Shown piece after piece: positions 56,307 to 64,000 of a stretch of DNA of 64,000 nt (position 1 is the stretch's first letter; each line of letters opens with the position of its first letter). The DNA comes from Mesorhizobium loti R88b (GTDB lineage: Bacteria; Pseudomonadota; Alphaproteobacteria; Rhizobiales; Rhizobiaceae), in contig NZ_CP033367.1 of the NCBI RefSeq assembly GCF_013170845.1, positions 2,605,001-2,669,000 on the forward strand, given 5' to 3'. The translations under genes were made by a program, and so were the position numbers. The notes under the pieces are model-generated. The model saw nothing but the letters and a program-made list of their open reading frames with translations, searched no databases and was not told the DNA's origin.

Positions 56307-57176
56307 ATGAGGCGTCGGGATTTCTTGACGCTGTCGGCGGGTGCGGCGGCGTTCTCCATTCTTCCGGCCACTGTCAGGGCTGCCCTGCCGGTGCCTTATG
56401 ATCGCAACGCCGAAATCCCATTCAAGGATAAAAAGTCGTTCATCGACTGGATGGTGGCCAATCGCGGCGAGGATCCGAAGTTTTTGGCCGAGCGATTCGA
56501 CCGCTTCCAGATCATGGTCTACAACAAGGATGTGCTGGACGACCGCAACAAGCGCGCCTTCCTTGCCACGCCGCGTGAAGAATTCGTGCTGCAGCAGAAT
56601 CTGGGGCGCGCCTATGATCACGCCTTCCTCGACATCGGCTATGGCGTGACGATCTCCGGTCCGCATCTGGTCGGGCGCATGACGACGGCCATCGACGTGC
56701 AGTTCGGCGAAGCCGTGCTCGAGGTCGGCACCGGCTCCGGCTATCAGTCGGCCTATCTCGCCAACCTCACCGACAAGGTGCACACGATCGAGATCATCAA
56801 TCCGCTGGCGCAGCGCACGCGCCGCACCTATGACGCGCTGATCGATCGCGGCTACAGCGTGTTCGGCTCAGTCACCAGCCGCAACGCCGACGGCTATTAT
56901 GGCTGGGAGAGCGTCGGCCCGTTCGACAAGATCATCGTCACCTGCGGCATCGACCATATCCCGCCGTCGCTGCTGCAGCAGTTGAAGCCCAATGGCGTGA
57001 TGGTCATCCCGGTCGGCCCGCCGGGCGCCCAGCATGTGCTCAAGGTGATCAAGCAGCAGCTTGCCGACGGCACGTTCAACATCGTCCGCTCGGACATCTA
57101 CAATGGCAAGGTGGTGCCGTTCGTGCCGTTCACCAAGCTGGAAGGCGACCAGATCGTCGGCACGCATAACGGCTGA
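56307..57176 (+). CDS. Protein-L-isoaspartate methyltransferase-like, with Tat signal
   Basis: 289-aa protein. The N-terminus MRRRDFLTLSAGAAAFSILP, then ATVRA, is a twin-arginine signal (RRRDFL) with cleavage site. The mature part has FDRFQIMVYNKDVLDDRN, then a SAM-binding VLEVGTGSGYQSAYLANL and YGWESVGPFDKIIVTCGID. PCMT repairs isoaspartyl residues with SAM in the cytosol; an exported version is unusual. ATG 56307 has TGGAGG 8 bases upstream. First of a three-gene run. Confidence 0.85.
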   Translation: MRRRDFLTLSAGAAAFSILPATVRAALPVPYDRNAEIPFKDKKSFIDWMVANRGEDPKFLAERFDRFQIMVYNKDVLDDRNKRAFLATPREEFVLQQNLGRAYDHAFLDIGYGVTISGPHLVGRMTTAIDVQFGEAVLEVGTGSGYQSAYLANLTDKVHTIEIINPLAQRTRRTYDALIDRGYSVFGSVTSRNADGYYGWESVGPFDKIIVTCGIDHIPPSLLQQLKPNGVMVIPVGPPGAQHVLKVIKQQLADGTFNIVRSDIYNGKVVPFVPFTKLEGDQIVGTHNG

Positions 57177-57232
57177 GCATTGCCGCGCGGGTCCAGGCCT
57201 GCCGAGCCAAGCCGCCGCATCAAGGGGCCTGA

Positions 57233-59920
57233 ATGACGGCTGTCGTATCGACCTCCCGACCAAGCATCGCCTCGCTGGAGGCGCCTCGGCTCGCGCATTA
57301 TCTCGCGGTCGGGCTGATCGCCGGCGCCATCATCGCGCTGCAGATAGCGGTCATGCGGGTGTTCGCGGTTGGCAGCTGGTCGCATTTCGGCTCGCTGGTG
57401 GTCAGCCTCGCCATGCTCGGCTTCTCGCTGTCCAGCGTCGTCATCTTCGCCGGCAAGGGCTGGTTCGACCGCCACTGGCAAGGCGCGGCCACCGGAGCCC
57501 TGTTGCTGATTGGCCCGCTCGCCGTCGGCGCCAATTTGATTGCCCAGACGGTGCCGTTCAACGCCATCTTCCTGGTTTCCGATCCCGCGCAGAAATGGCG
57601 GCTGCTCGCCAATTTCCTGCTCTATCTCCTGCCGTTCCTGGCTGGCGCGTTCTTCCTCGGCATCGTCTTCCTGAAGAGCCGCACGGCCTTCGGACGCGTC
57701 TATTTCGCCGACCTCACCGGCTCGGGTCTGGCCGGCCTGGTCGTGCTGGTGTCGCTCTATCTGTTTGCGCCGGAAACCATCATCGTCGTGCCGCTGCTGC
57801 TCTGGGCCGCTGGCTCGATCCTGTGGTTCATCGCCTTCGGCGCGTGGAAGAGCGTCGTCGCCGGCGTGGTCGTGGCAGCGCTGTCGATTGCTGGCTATCT
57901 CATGCTGCCAGGCTGGCTCGGCATCCCGGACATCGCCGTATCGCAGTACAAGGGCGTCGCCTATGCCCGCAATTTTCCCGACGGCAAGCGCATCTACCGC
58001 AGCATCTCGCCGTTTGGCGATCTGCAGGTCTATGCCAGCTCCTACATGCATTTCGCGCCGGGCCTGAGCGACAATGCGGCCTTCGGCATGCCCGAAGTGC
58101 CGGCCAACACCTATGTCGGCATGTACCGCGACGGCGATGGGCCGGAAGGCATCATGCGCAATCTGGCGCCGGCCGAGCAGGTCTATTTCCGCTATCTGCC
58201 GATGCACTATCCCTATGTCATAAAGGACAAGCCCAAGACATTCGTCGTGCAGTTCGGCGGCGGTATCTCGACGCAGGCCGCGCTGAATGCCGGCTCGACC
58301 TCGGTGACCGTGGCCGAGAGCAATCCGATGACGTTGCGGGCGTTCCGCGATCCGATCCTGAGGGATGTCACAGGCGACATCCTGGCCGAGCCGCGTCTCA
58401 ACGTGATCGACTATGACGGGCGCCTGTTCCTTGCCAACACGGCGGAGCGTTACGACGTCATCGACGTCAGCCTCGCCGACAGCGTCGGCCTGTCCAATCC
58501 GGGCGGGTTCGCCATCTCGGAAAAGTATGCCTACACGCATGAGGCGATGCTGAGCTACATGCATGCTCTCGCCGATGGCGGTGTCTTGTCGATCACCTTG
58601 TGGAACAAGGAAGAGCCGCCGAAATCGGTGTTGAAGCTCTATTCGACCATTGCCGAGGCAGCCAGGACGTTCGACCCACAGGGCGCGGCCAACGACATCT
58701 TCGCCGTGTCGAGTTACCTCTCGACCACGACAGTGCTGTTCAAGCGTGGCGGTTTCACCGAGGCCGAAATCAAGACCTTGCGCGACTACACCAAGTCGAT
58801 GTCGTGGGAGGAAGTCTATTATCCAGGGATGGCCCATGATGGCTCGGGCGCGCAAAAAGTTCTCGATGATTACCGAGCGTCGATCTTCGGCAGCGGACAG
58901 GATGCGACGCTGACGCAGCCTGCCGCCGATGCGACCGCGCCGGTCAACCCCGATTGCGACCCCACAGCACCGGCAGATCCGACACTGGATGCCTGCGCGG
59001 GCGCTGGTGGCGATGCTGGCCCGCAGGTGCTGCCGGCGACGGAAATGCAGCGCATGACATGGCACGCACTTTTGACCGGCGGTTGGCAAAAACTCGCTAG
59101 CGATTATGTCTTCGACACGCGTGCGCTCAGCAACGACCAGCCCTATTTCGCTGCCTATGTGAAGGTCGCCGACCTGCCGCGCACGCTGGACCGGCTCGAC
59201 CTGTTCCAGGACGATTGGGGTTATCTGCTGATCTGGGCAACGCTCGGCATTGCCTGCATTACCGCGGCGTCGCTGGTGCTGCTGCCGGTTATCTTCGGCT
59301 GGCGCATCGTGTTCTCGCGCTCGCGCGGCAAGCTCGGCACCATCCTCTATTTCGCTTGTCTCGGCCTCGGCTACATCATGGTCGAGGTCGGGCTGATCAG
59401 CCGCTTCACCGTGGCGCTGGCCAACCCGACCGTGTCGGCCTCGGTGCTGATCTCCTCGATGCTGGTGTTCTCCGGTCTCGGCAGCCTGTTTGCCGAGCGT
59501 ATCTTCGACCGCGCGAGATCGCTGCTGCCGGTGGTGCTGCTGGCGGTCAGCGTGCTTCTGCTCGCCTATGGCTTCTATCTGTCGCCGGTGCTCGACTGGA
59601 TCGGCGCCTATCCCTATGCGGTGCGGCTGCTGCTCTGCTTCCTGCTGGTGTCGCCGCCGGCCTTCCTGATGGGCATGCCGATGGCCACCGCCATGACCTG
59701 GCTGGCACGGCTCGGCAAGGAACATCTGTTCGTCTGGGCCTGGGGCATCAATGGCTGTTTTTCGGTGATCGGCTCAGCCGCCGTGCCGATCGTCGCCACC
59801 AGTTTCGGGCTGAGCGCCGTGCTGCAATGGTCGGCGATCGCCTATCTCATTGCCATTCCGGCCTTCTTCGCGGTGCTGTTGCCGTCGAAGGCGCCTTCCA
59901 TACGCCTGGTGCCAGCCTGA
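57233..59920 (+). CDS. Large membrane protein with spermidine-synthase-like domain
   Basis: 895-aa. About six N-terminal helices (30-240), a soluble central domain with a spermidine-synthase-like SAM/dcSAM site VVQFGGGISTQAALNAGSTS, and about eight C-terminal helices (650-890). Similar fused multi-pass SpeE-like proteins occur widely in proteobacteria without known substrate. A Cys/Pro-rich insert (PVNPDCDPTAPADPTLDACA) sits near residue 590. It lies 56 bases after the PCMT-like gene; its stop overlaps the next start (TGATG). Confidence 0.82.
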   Translation: MTAVVSTSRPSIASLEAPRLAHYLAVGLIAGAIIALQIAVMRVFAVGSWSHFGSLVVSLAMLGFSLSSVVIFAGKGWFDRHWQGAATGALLLIGPLAVGANLIAQTVPFNAIFLVSDPAQKWRLLANFLLYLLPFLAGAFFLGIVFLKSRTAFGRVYFADLTGSGLAGLVVLVSLYLFAPETIIVVPLLLWAAGSILWFIAFGAWKSVVAGVVVAALSIAGYLMLPGWLGIPDIAVSQYKGVAYARNFPDGKRIYRSISPFGDLQVYASSYMHFAPGLSDNAAFGMPEVPANTYVGMYRDGDGPEGIMRNLAPAEQVYFRYLPMHYPYVIKDKPKTFVVQFGGGISTQAALNAGSTSVTVAESNPMTLRAFRDPILRDVTGDILAEPRLNVIDYDGRLFLANTAERYDVIDVSLADSVGLSNPGGFAISEKYAYTHEAMLSYMHALADGGVLSITLWNKEEPPKSVLKLYSTIAEAARTFDPQGAANDIFAVSSYLSTTTVLFKRGGFTEAEIKTLRDYTKSMSWEEVYYPGMAHDGSGAQKVLDDYRASIFGSGQDATLTQPAADATAPVNPDCDPTAPADPTLDACAGAGGDAGPQVLPATEMQRMTWHALLTGGWQKLASDYVFDTRALSNDQPYFAAYVKVADLPRTLDRLDLFQDDWGYLLIWATLGIACITAASLVLLPVIFGWRIVFSRSRGKLGTILYFACLGLGYIMVEVGLISRFTVALANPTVSASVLISSMLVFSGLGSLFAERIFDRARSLLPVVLLAVSVLLLAYGFYLSPVLDWIGAYPYAVRLLLCFLLVSPPAFLMGMPMATAMTWLARLGKEHLFVWAWGINGCFSVIGSAAVPIVATSFGLSAVLQWSAIAYLIAIPAFFAVLLPSKAPSIRLVPA

Positions 59921-60855
59921 TGCCGGACCGGCGCGCCATCGTCGCCGGATTGCTGGCCACGGTGGCATATCCGGTGGCCAGTGAGGGGGCGCGCTTGCAC
60001 AAGGCCGTATCGACCATCCTGCCGTTCCAGGTGTCGCCCTTTCCCTACCGGGGCAAGCTGCCCGACGGCTCCGCGCCGTTTCTCGACGTAACGGCGGCGG
60101 GTGGCCGGCGCGGCCACACCTCGCCGCGCGGCGGCATCTATTGGGAGGACGAGACCTATTCCGACCGCTCGACGCTGCTGGCAGTTCCGAAAGGGTTCGA
60201 TCCGGCCAAGCCGGCGGTCATTGTCGTGTTCTTCCACGGCAATGGCGCAACCTTGCAGCGCGATGTGGTCGGGCGCCAGCGGGTCGTTGCGCAGCTCGAG
60301 GCGTCGGGCCTCAATGCCGTGCTGGTGGCGCCGCAATTCGCCAGCGATGCGCAGGATTCCAGCGCCGGGAATTTCTGGACGCCGGGCTATTTTGCGAAGT
60401 TCATGGCCGAGGCAGCGCGGGAGCTTGCCAAACTCACCGGCGCCAAAGCGGCAAAATTCGACGCCATGCCGGTGGTGCTGGTCGCCTATAGCGGCGGCTA
60501 CAACCCGGCGGCCTTCGTGCTGAAAAACGGCGATGTTGGTGGCCGCTTGCTCGGCGTCGTCCTGCTCGACGCGGCGTTCGACGAGGCCGACATTTTTGCC
60601 AGCTGGATCGCGCACCACCGCAAGAGTTTCTTCGTCAGCGCCTACAGCAAATCCTCGGCCTCCGGCAATGCCGAGATCAGGCAGTTGCTGGCGGGCCAGG
60701 GTTTCAACGCGAGCGCCGAACCGCCACGCCGCCTCGAAGCCGGGACGGTTGCCTTCCTCGCCTCGGATGCAGGCCACGATACGTTCGTCACACGGGCCTT
60801 TGTCAGCAATCCATTGCAGTGGCTTCTAGGGCGCGTGCATGGCTTTCCCCGTTAG
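59920..60855 (+). CDS. Alpha/beta hydrolase-like protein, exported
   Basis: 311-aa protein. A short N-terminal MPDRRAIVAGLLATVAYPVA looks like a Tat-type signal. The core has PAVIVVFFHGNGATLQ (oxyanion), VVLVAYSGGYNPAAF (nucleophile Ser in YSGGY) and SDAGHDTFV (catalytic His). It overlaps the SpeE-like stop, so they are coupled. Substrate unknown. Third gene of the cassette. Confidence 0.78.
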   Translation: MPDRRAIVAGLLATVAYPVASEGARLHKAVSTILPFQVSPFPYRGKLPDGSAPFLDVTAAGGRRGHTSPRGGIYWEDETYSDRSTLLAVPKGFDPAKPAVIVVFFHGNGATLQRDVVGRQRVVAQLEASGLNAVLVAPQFASDAQDSSAGNFWTPGYFAKFMAEAARELAKLTGAKAAKFDAMPVVLVAYSGGYNPAAFVLKNGDVGGRLLGVVLLDAAFDEADIFASWIAHHRKSFFVSAYSKSSASGNAEIRQLLAGQGFNASAEPPRRLEAGTVAFLASDAGHDTFVTRAFVSNPLQWLLGRVHGFPR

Positions 60856-60930
60856 AGCACGTTTGCATTTGCGCGATTGATGGGCAGCGTCCTAAATGTT
60901 TGCCTGCGAGAAAACTCACGAGGCTGAGTG

Positions 60931-61524
60931 ATGGCTGCGGTGGTCGGAGATCGAACGTCCTTTGCTATCGAAAGTGCAATCACGCAGGCATTTCCCAATC
61001 ATGCGCAAGGCGCGTTGGGCTACTTTCTCATTCACATTCGAGGGAAGGCGTATGGTGTCCACGAACCTGATGCCTCGATGTTGGGCTGCTCCTTCGAAGC
61101 GGTAAATGATCGTCTGCGGCGACGCGGAACGCATCAAGTTCTGTTTCTATCGACCATGGACGCGTCGCAGATTGCCGAGGCTTTCCTCGATGCCGTGTAC
61201 AGGCAAACCGCTCGTGTTGATTATTTCGGCCTGCCGGCCATCGAGTTCACCGAAATTCTTTATGGAAACGCGATCGTATGGGCTCCGGATGGTGATGAGG
61301 CATTCGATGACGGAAGCCATGTTCTCCAATTCGATGTCGGCAACAAGGTTCGCCTCATTGCTTTCGTGAATACGGAATCTCCCGAGGATGTCGGCGGCAC
61401 GGTTGTGGAGGAATGGCTCGACGACGAGGTTTTCTACAGCGTTCTCTCTCGTTGGAGAGAGCAGTTCGCTGCCGAGTGGGTGAATAAATCAATTGAAAAT
61501 CATGCGACCTCGGTATCGAACTGA
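60931..61524 (+). CDS. Orphan immunity-like protein (Imm42-like pattern)
   Basis: 197-aa soluble protein. DRTSFAIESAITQAF and GALGYFLIHIRGKAYGVHEP, then RLRRRGTHQV, recall the Imm42 pattern of polymorphic-toxin immunity proteins. The C-terminal half (DVGNKVRLIAFVNTESPEDV) is beta-rich. The A/T content is clearly higher than in neighbours, a sign of transfer. ATG 60931 follows CGAGG. No toxin gene lies next to it. The family call is tentative. Confidence 0.55.
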   Translation: MAAVVGDRTSFAIESAITQAFPNHAQGALGYFLIHIRGKAYGVHEPDASMLGCSFEAVNDRLRRRGTHQVLFLSTMDASQIAEAFLDAVYRQTARVDYFGLPAIEFTEILYGNAIVWAPDGDEAFDDGSHVLQFDVGNKVRLIAFVNTESPEDVGGTVVEEWLDDEVFYSVLSRWREQFAAEWVNKSIENHATSVSN

Positions 61525-61556
61525 TTGGTGGAACGTGGCATTGACCTGACACGGAT

Positions 61557-62483
61557 TTACTGAGGCAAGGCGCTATCGATGCCGATATCGGCAATCGCTG
61601 CCAGTTCAGCGGCAAAGACGGCGGCGCGGCGGGCCTTCGGCCCATTTTCAGGCCAGACCAGCCGGCGCTTGATGGTCAGTGCCGGTACCTCGCCCCCGAT
61701 CTCGACGAGATGGCCTGCGTCGAGATGGCGGCGCAACACCAGTTCGCTGGCCAGCAACGCGCCCATCCCGGCGATCGCCGCTTGCGCCGCGACAATGGTC
61801 AATCCGAAGCGCGGACCCTGGTCGATATCCTTCCTCTGCCGCGCTGCCGCGATGAACCAGTCCCGCCAGGCGGGGTAGACATCGTCGCCCATCGTCGGGT
61901 CGATGTGCAGCAGCGGCATCCTGTCCAGCACTTCGGCTCTGGTTGGCCCGGTGTGACCCTCGACCAGCGCCGGCGCGCAAGCTGGAATGACCCGCTCGGT
62001 GAAGAGGTCGAGTGCCGCGATGTGCGATGCCGCGCCTTTGCGGTAGCTGATGGCAAGATCGACGCCTTCCTCCGCCATTGTCTCGAGCGCGACGGATGCG
62101 ACAATGCGGACCTCGAGCCGTCCAAGGGCCGGTCGCACCATCGCAAGGCGCGGTGCCAGCCAGAGCGAGGCGAAGGACGGATCGGCTGAGATGGTGAAGG
62201 TCTCCGCCCGCCGTTCGAAGCGCAGCCGCCGCATGCCGGAGGCAAGCGCGTCGAAGCCTCGGTCGATGTCGGGCAGGGCTGCCTCGGCGGCCCGGGTAAG
62301 CACGATGCCATTGCCTTCGCGCCGCACCAGCTTGATGCCGAGCCGGTCTTCCAACTGCCGGATCTGATGGCCGATGGCGCCGGGCGTCACGCCCAGCTCC
62401 TCGGCGGCGCGCGTCAGGCTGCCGGCCCTGGCGGCGGCCACCAGCGCTCGTAAGCCGGAAAGCGGCAAATCCCTTAGCACCAT
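61557..62483 (-). CDS. LysR-family regulator, GcvA-like
   Basis: 308-aa. Winged HTH at the N-terminus: LPLSGLRALVAAARAGSLTR, AAEELGVTPGAIGHQIRQLE. C-terminal substrate-binding fold with VASVALETMAEEGVDLAISY. Divergent from the TauD-type dioxygenase with a T-N11-A type dyad between them, so that gene is the probable target. Confidence 0.9.
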   Translation of the reverse strand: MVLRDLPLSGLRALVAAARAGSLTRAAEELGVTPGAIGHQIRQLEDRLGIKLVRREGNGIVLTRAAEAALPDIDRGFDALASGMRRLRFERRAETFTISADPSFASLWLAPRLAMVRPALGRLEVRIVASVALETMAEEGVDLAISYRKGAASHIAALDLFTERVIPACAPALVEGHTGPTRAEVLDRMPLLHIDPTMGDDVYPAWRDWFIAAARQRKDIDQGPRFGLTIVAAQAAIAGMGALLASELVLRRHLDAGHLVEIGGEVPALTIKRRLVWPENGPKARRAAVFAAELAAIADIGIDSALPQ

Positions 62484-62485
62484 GT

Positions 62486-62502
62486 TTTGAATTTATCTCA
62501 AA
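62486..62502. promoter_or_regulatory. LysR-type dyad
   Basis: TTTGA-N7-TCAAA (62486-62502), a T-N11-A-containing inverted repeat, just upstream of the lysR start and within the 100-bp divergent region. Confidence 0.6.
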
Positions 62503-62583
62503 ACTTTGGGAAGGGAACTCGTTTGAGTTGGGATTCTTCTCTGCCTAGGCTGGTCGAAGAAATTCAACCGCCGGGGACATCAG

Positions 62584-63783
62584 ATGCTCGACACTCCGAA
62601 GCACCAGCAAAGACATGCCGTCGCACCAATCCGTGCCATGCGCGCAGAAGGCGCACGTATTGCCGTCGATTTGGCTGACGGTCGCTCGGCAAAACTCTCG
62701 ACGCGCTGGCTGCGGCTGGCCTGCGAGTGCGAGCAATGCGGCGACACCGCCTCGGGCAAGAGGTGGCTGACGCCGGCCGATGTCGGCAAGGAAGTCCATG
62801 CCGAGAGCTTCGATGTCTCCGTGCCCGGGCAGGTCACTGTCATTTGGCAGGATGGGCACGTGTCGCGCTACGACGCGGCCTCACTGGCAAACCATGCCGG
62901 CGGCTCAGGCCCGGACCGGTTCCAGCCGCTTCTGTGGAACAGCGACCTCTCCGCACGGCTCGGCCGCTTCGCCTTCGATGCGGTGGTCGCGGATGACGAA
63001 GCGCTTTTCCAATCACTGCGGGCGTTGAGGGATCACGGCATCGCCATGTTGACCCGCGTTCCAGCCGAGACCGAAGCGACGGCGCGGGTTGCCAGCCGTT
63101 ATGGGCCGATCCGCGAAACCAGCTATGGCAAGGTCTTCGATCTCATCTCGCGGCCGGATGCGCGGGTGGCGGGCGAGACGGCGCGGGCGCAAATCCCGCA
63201 CACGGACGAGCCGTTCCGTTATGCGCCGCCGGGCTTCATCTTCTTCCACGCCATCCGCACGGGCGCGGGCACCGGCGGCACATCGCTGATGGTCGACGGC
63301 TTTCGTGTCGCAGAGCTGATGCGGGCGCGCACGCCTGACCTGTTCGAGCTGTTGACGCGGCACGGCGTCACCTTCCACCGCGAGCATTCGGGCGAGGTGT
63401 TCTTCAGCGCCGAGGCGCATGTCATCAGCCTCGACGCGACGGGTGCGGTCACCGGCATCCGCTACAATGACCGTTGCCTGGCGCCGCAATGGGCACCTCT
63501 GGACCAGATCGACGGGCTGATCGAGGCGCTGGCTGAACTGACGCGGCTGATCTGCGATCCGCAAAACCAGTTTCAGCATCAGTTGCAGCCCGGCGAAGTG
63601 CTGGTCTTCGACAATCAGCGCGTCCTGCACGGCCGCAGCGCCTTCGACCCGACGCTTGCCGTGCGGCATTTGAGAAGCTGCAACATTGACCGTGATGGTG
63701 TCCACAGCGCGTTTCGGACGTTGGCCAGGCGGTTCGCGCCGGAGGAGGCGGAGGCGATGTTGTATCAGGGGGCGATTTTCTGA
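62584..63783 (+). CDS. TauD/TfdA-family dioxygenase with DUF971 N-terminus (gamma-butyrobetaine hydroxylase-like)
   Basis: 399-aa. An N-terminal GBBH-like DUF971 domain (IAVDLADGRSAKLSTRWLRL, CECEQCG) is followed by the Fe(II)/2-oxoglutarate double-stranded beta-helix. Iron ligands are H206-T-D208 and H349 (VLHGRSAF), with Arg361 for 2-oxoglutarate. This architecture fits gamma-butyrobetaine or trimethyllysine hydroxylases of carnitine metabolism. The neighbour LysR likely regulates it. Confidence 0.88.
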   Translation: MLDTPKHQQRHAVAPIRAMRAEGARIAVDLADGRSAKLSTRWLRLACECEQCGDTASGKRWLTPADVGKEVHAESFDVSVPGQVTVIWQDGHVSRYDAASLANHAGGSGPDRFQPLLWNSDLSARLGRFAFDAVVADDEALFQSLRALRDHGIAMLTRVPAETEATARVASRYGPIRETSYGKVFDLISRPDARVAGETARAQIPHTDEPFRYAPPGFIFFHAIRTGAGTGGTSLMVDGFRVAELMRARTPDLFELLTRHGVTFHREHSGEVFFSAEAHVISLDATGAVTGIRYNDRCLAPQWAPLDQIDGLIEALAELTRLICDPQNQFQHQLQPGEVLVFDNQRVLHGRSAFDPTLAVRHLRSCNIDRDGVHSAFRTLARRFAPEEAEAMLYQGAIF

Positions 63784-63859
63784 GGGCACGGCAGGGTTCC
63801 CCGCCCCGCCCCGCTCCCGCTTTGCGCTACGCCATGCACACATTCCGTGACTGGGTGAC

Positions 63860-63960
63860 TGATCGGCCCGAGGCTTGATTACCACGTGGTTCCCCCAATC
63901 CGTCGCTGCTTCGCAGCGCCACCTTTCCCCCTCCGGAGGGAAAGGAAGGGCGCGTTGCTG
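63860..63960. repeat. Rhizobial palindromic repeat
   Basis: Contains GCTGC-TTC-GCAGC and TTTCCC-CCTCCGG-AGGGAAA palindromes with CCCCCAATCC. Wording is like the element at 12723-12890. The window ends shortly after without a recognisable gene. Confidence 0.6.
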
Positions 63961-64000
63961 GAGGAGTGTTGACGGCAAAAAGCCTGGCACCTTTCCTCTA

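Noticed and set aside
57098..59725. 875-codon open frame on the minus strand
   Set aside because: It is antisense to the SpeE-like gene, rich in Arg/His/Gln, has no motif and no good start: a high-G+C shadow.

Overview
The window looks like a chromosomal segment of an alphaproteobacterium of the order Rhizobiales, most probably Mesorhizobium or a close relative. The evidence is the high G+C, a petABC operon preceded by soxR and trmL, a BA14K-type protein, alphaproteobacterial housekeeping blocks (ychF / pth / rplY; prs / pgeF / midA / lgt / ubiK) and several rhizobial palindromic repeats. I see no rRNA, tRNA, CRISPR array, transposase or phage genes. Genus-level assignment is inference.

Layout. 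0-2.5 kb: start of hemF, a small protein, soxR with its palindromic operator, trmL, a short SD-led leader ORF and an unrecognised ORF. 2.5-6.6 kb: two translationally coupled ABC exporters, a small protein and a cupin. 7.2-10.1 kb: petA-petB-petC (cytochrome bc1) closed by a strong terminator. 10.1-15.9 kb: PAP2/class A phosphatase, FMN alpha-hydroxyacid oxidase, apt, two coupled MaoC dehydratases, CorA and an APH(3')-like kinase. 15.9-18.9 kb: ychF, pth and rplY, with an orphan ORF between ychF and pth. 19-23.8 kb: three pairs or single genes of stress and efflux type (MarR/alpha-beta hydrolase divergent pair, an SDR, MFS efflux/AraC divergent pair). 23.7-31.6 kb: prs, lipoprotein, M24 protein, pgeF, midA, lgt, solo BrnA-like, ubiK, ybjN, csaA-like. 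31.6-36.8 kb: GT4 glycosyltransferase, an EnvZ-like kinase, PetR-like regulator, PetP-like MarR, and a branched-chain aminotransferase. 36.8-45 kb: metallo-hydrolase, BA14K, three cold-shock genes, a double-Kazal lipoprotein, an NAD(P)H oxidoreductase, four small rhizobial proteins and a TPR-sulfotransferase. 45-50.8 kb: DUF1428, VOC, GST, a DUF1127-like protein, ABC-F with a SnoaL-like protein, and an EamA exporter. 50.8-64 kb: long UvrB, DUF2778 protein, a Tat-signal PCMT / membrane SpeE-like / hydrolase cassette, an immunity-like orphan, and a divergent LysR / TauD-type dioxygenase pair.

Most genes are ordinary core functions. The most interesting signals are regulatory or evolutionary. 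A 23-codon leader ORF with a perfect Shine-Dalgarno and attenuator-like hairpins precedes the ABC-F gene. That ABC-F frame runs into the next gene because of what looks like a one-base loss in a short homopolymer. A second SD-led short ORF lies upstream of the tandem ABC exporters. A palindromic repeat is translated within the UvrB tail. The three-gene exported-methyltransferase cassette at 56.3-60.9 kb has no function I can name.
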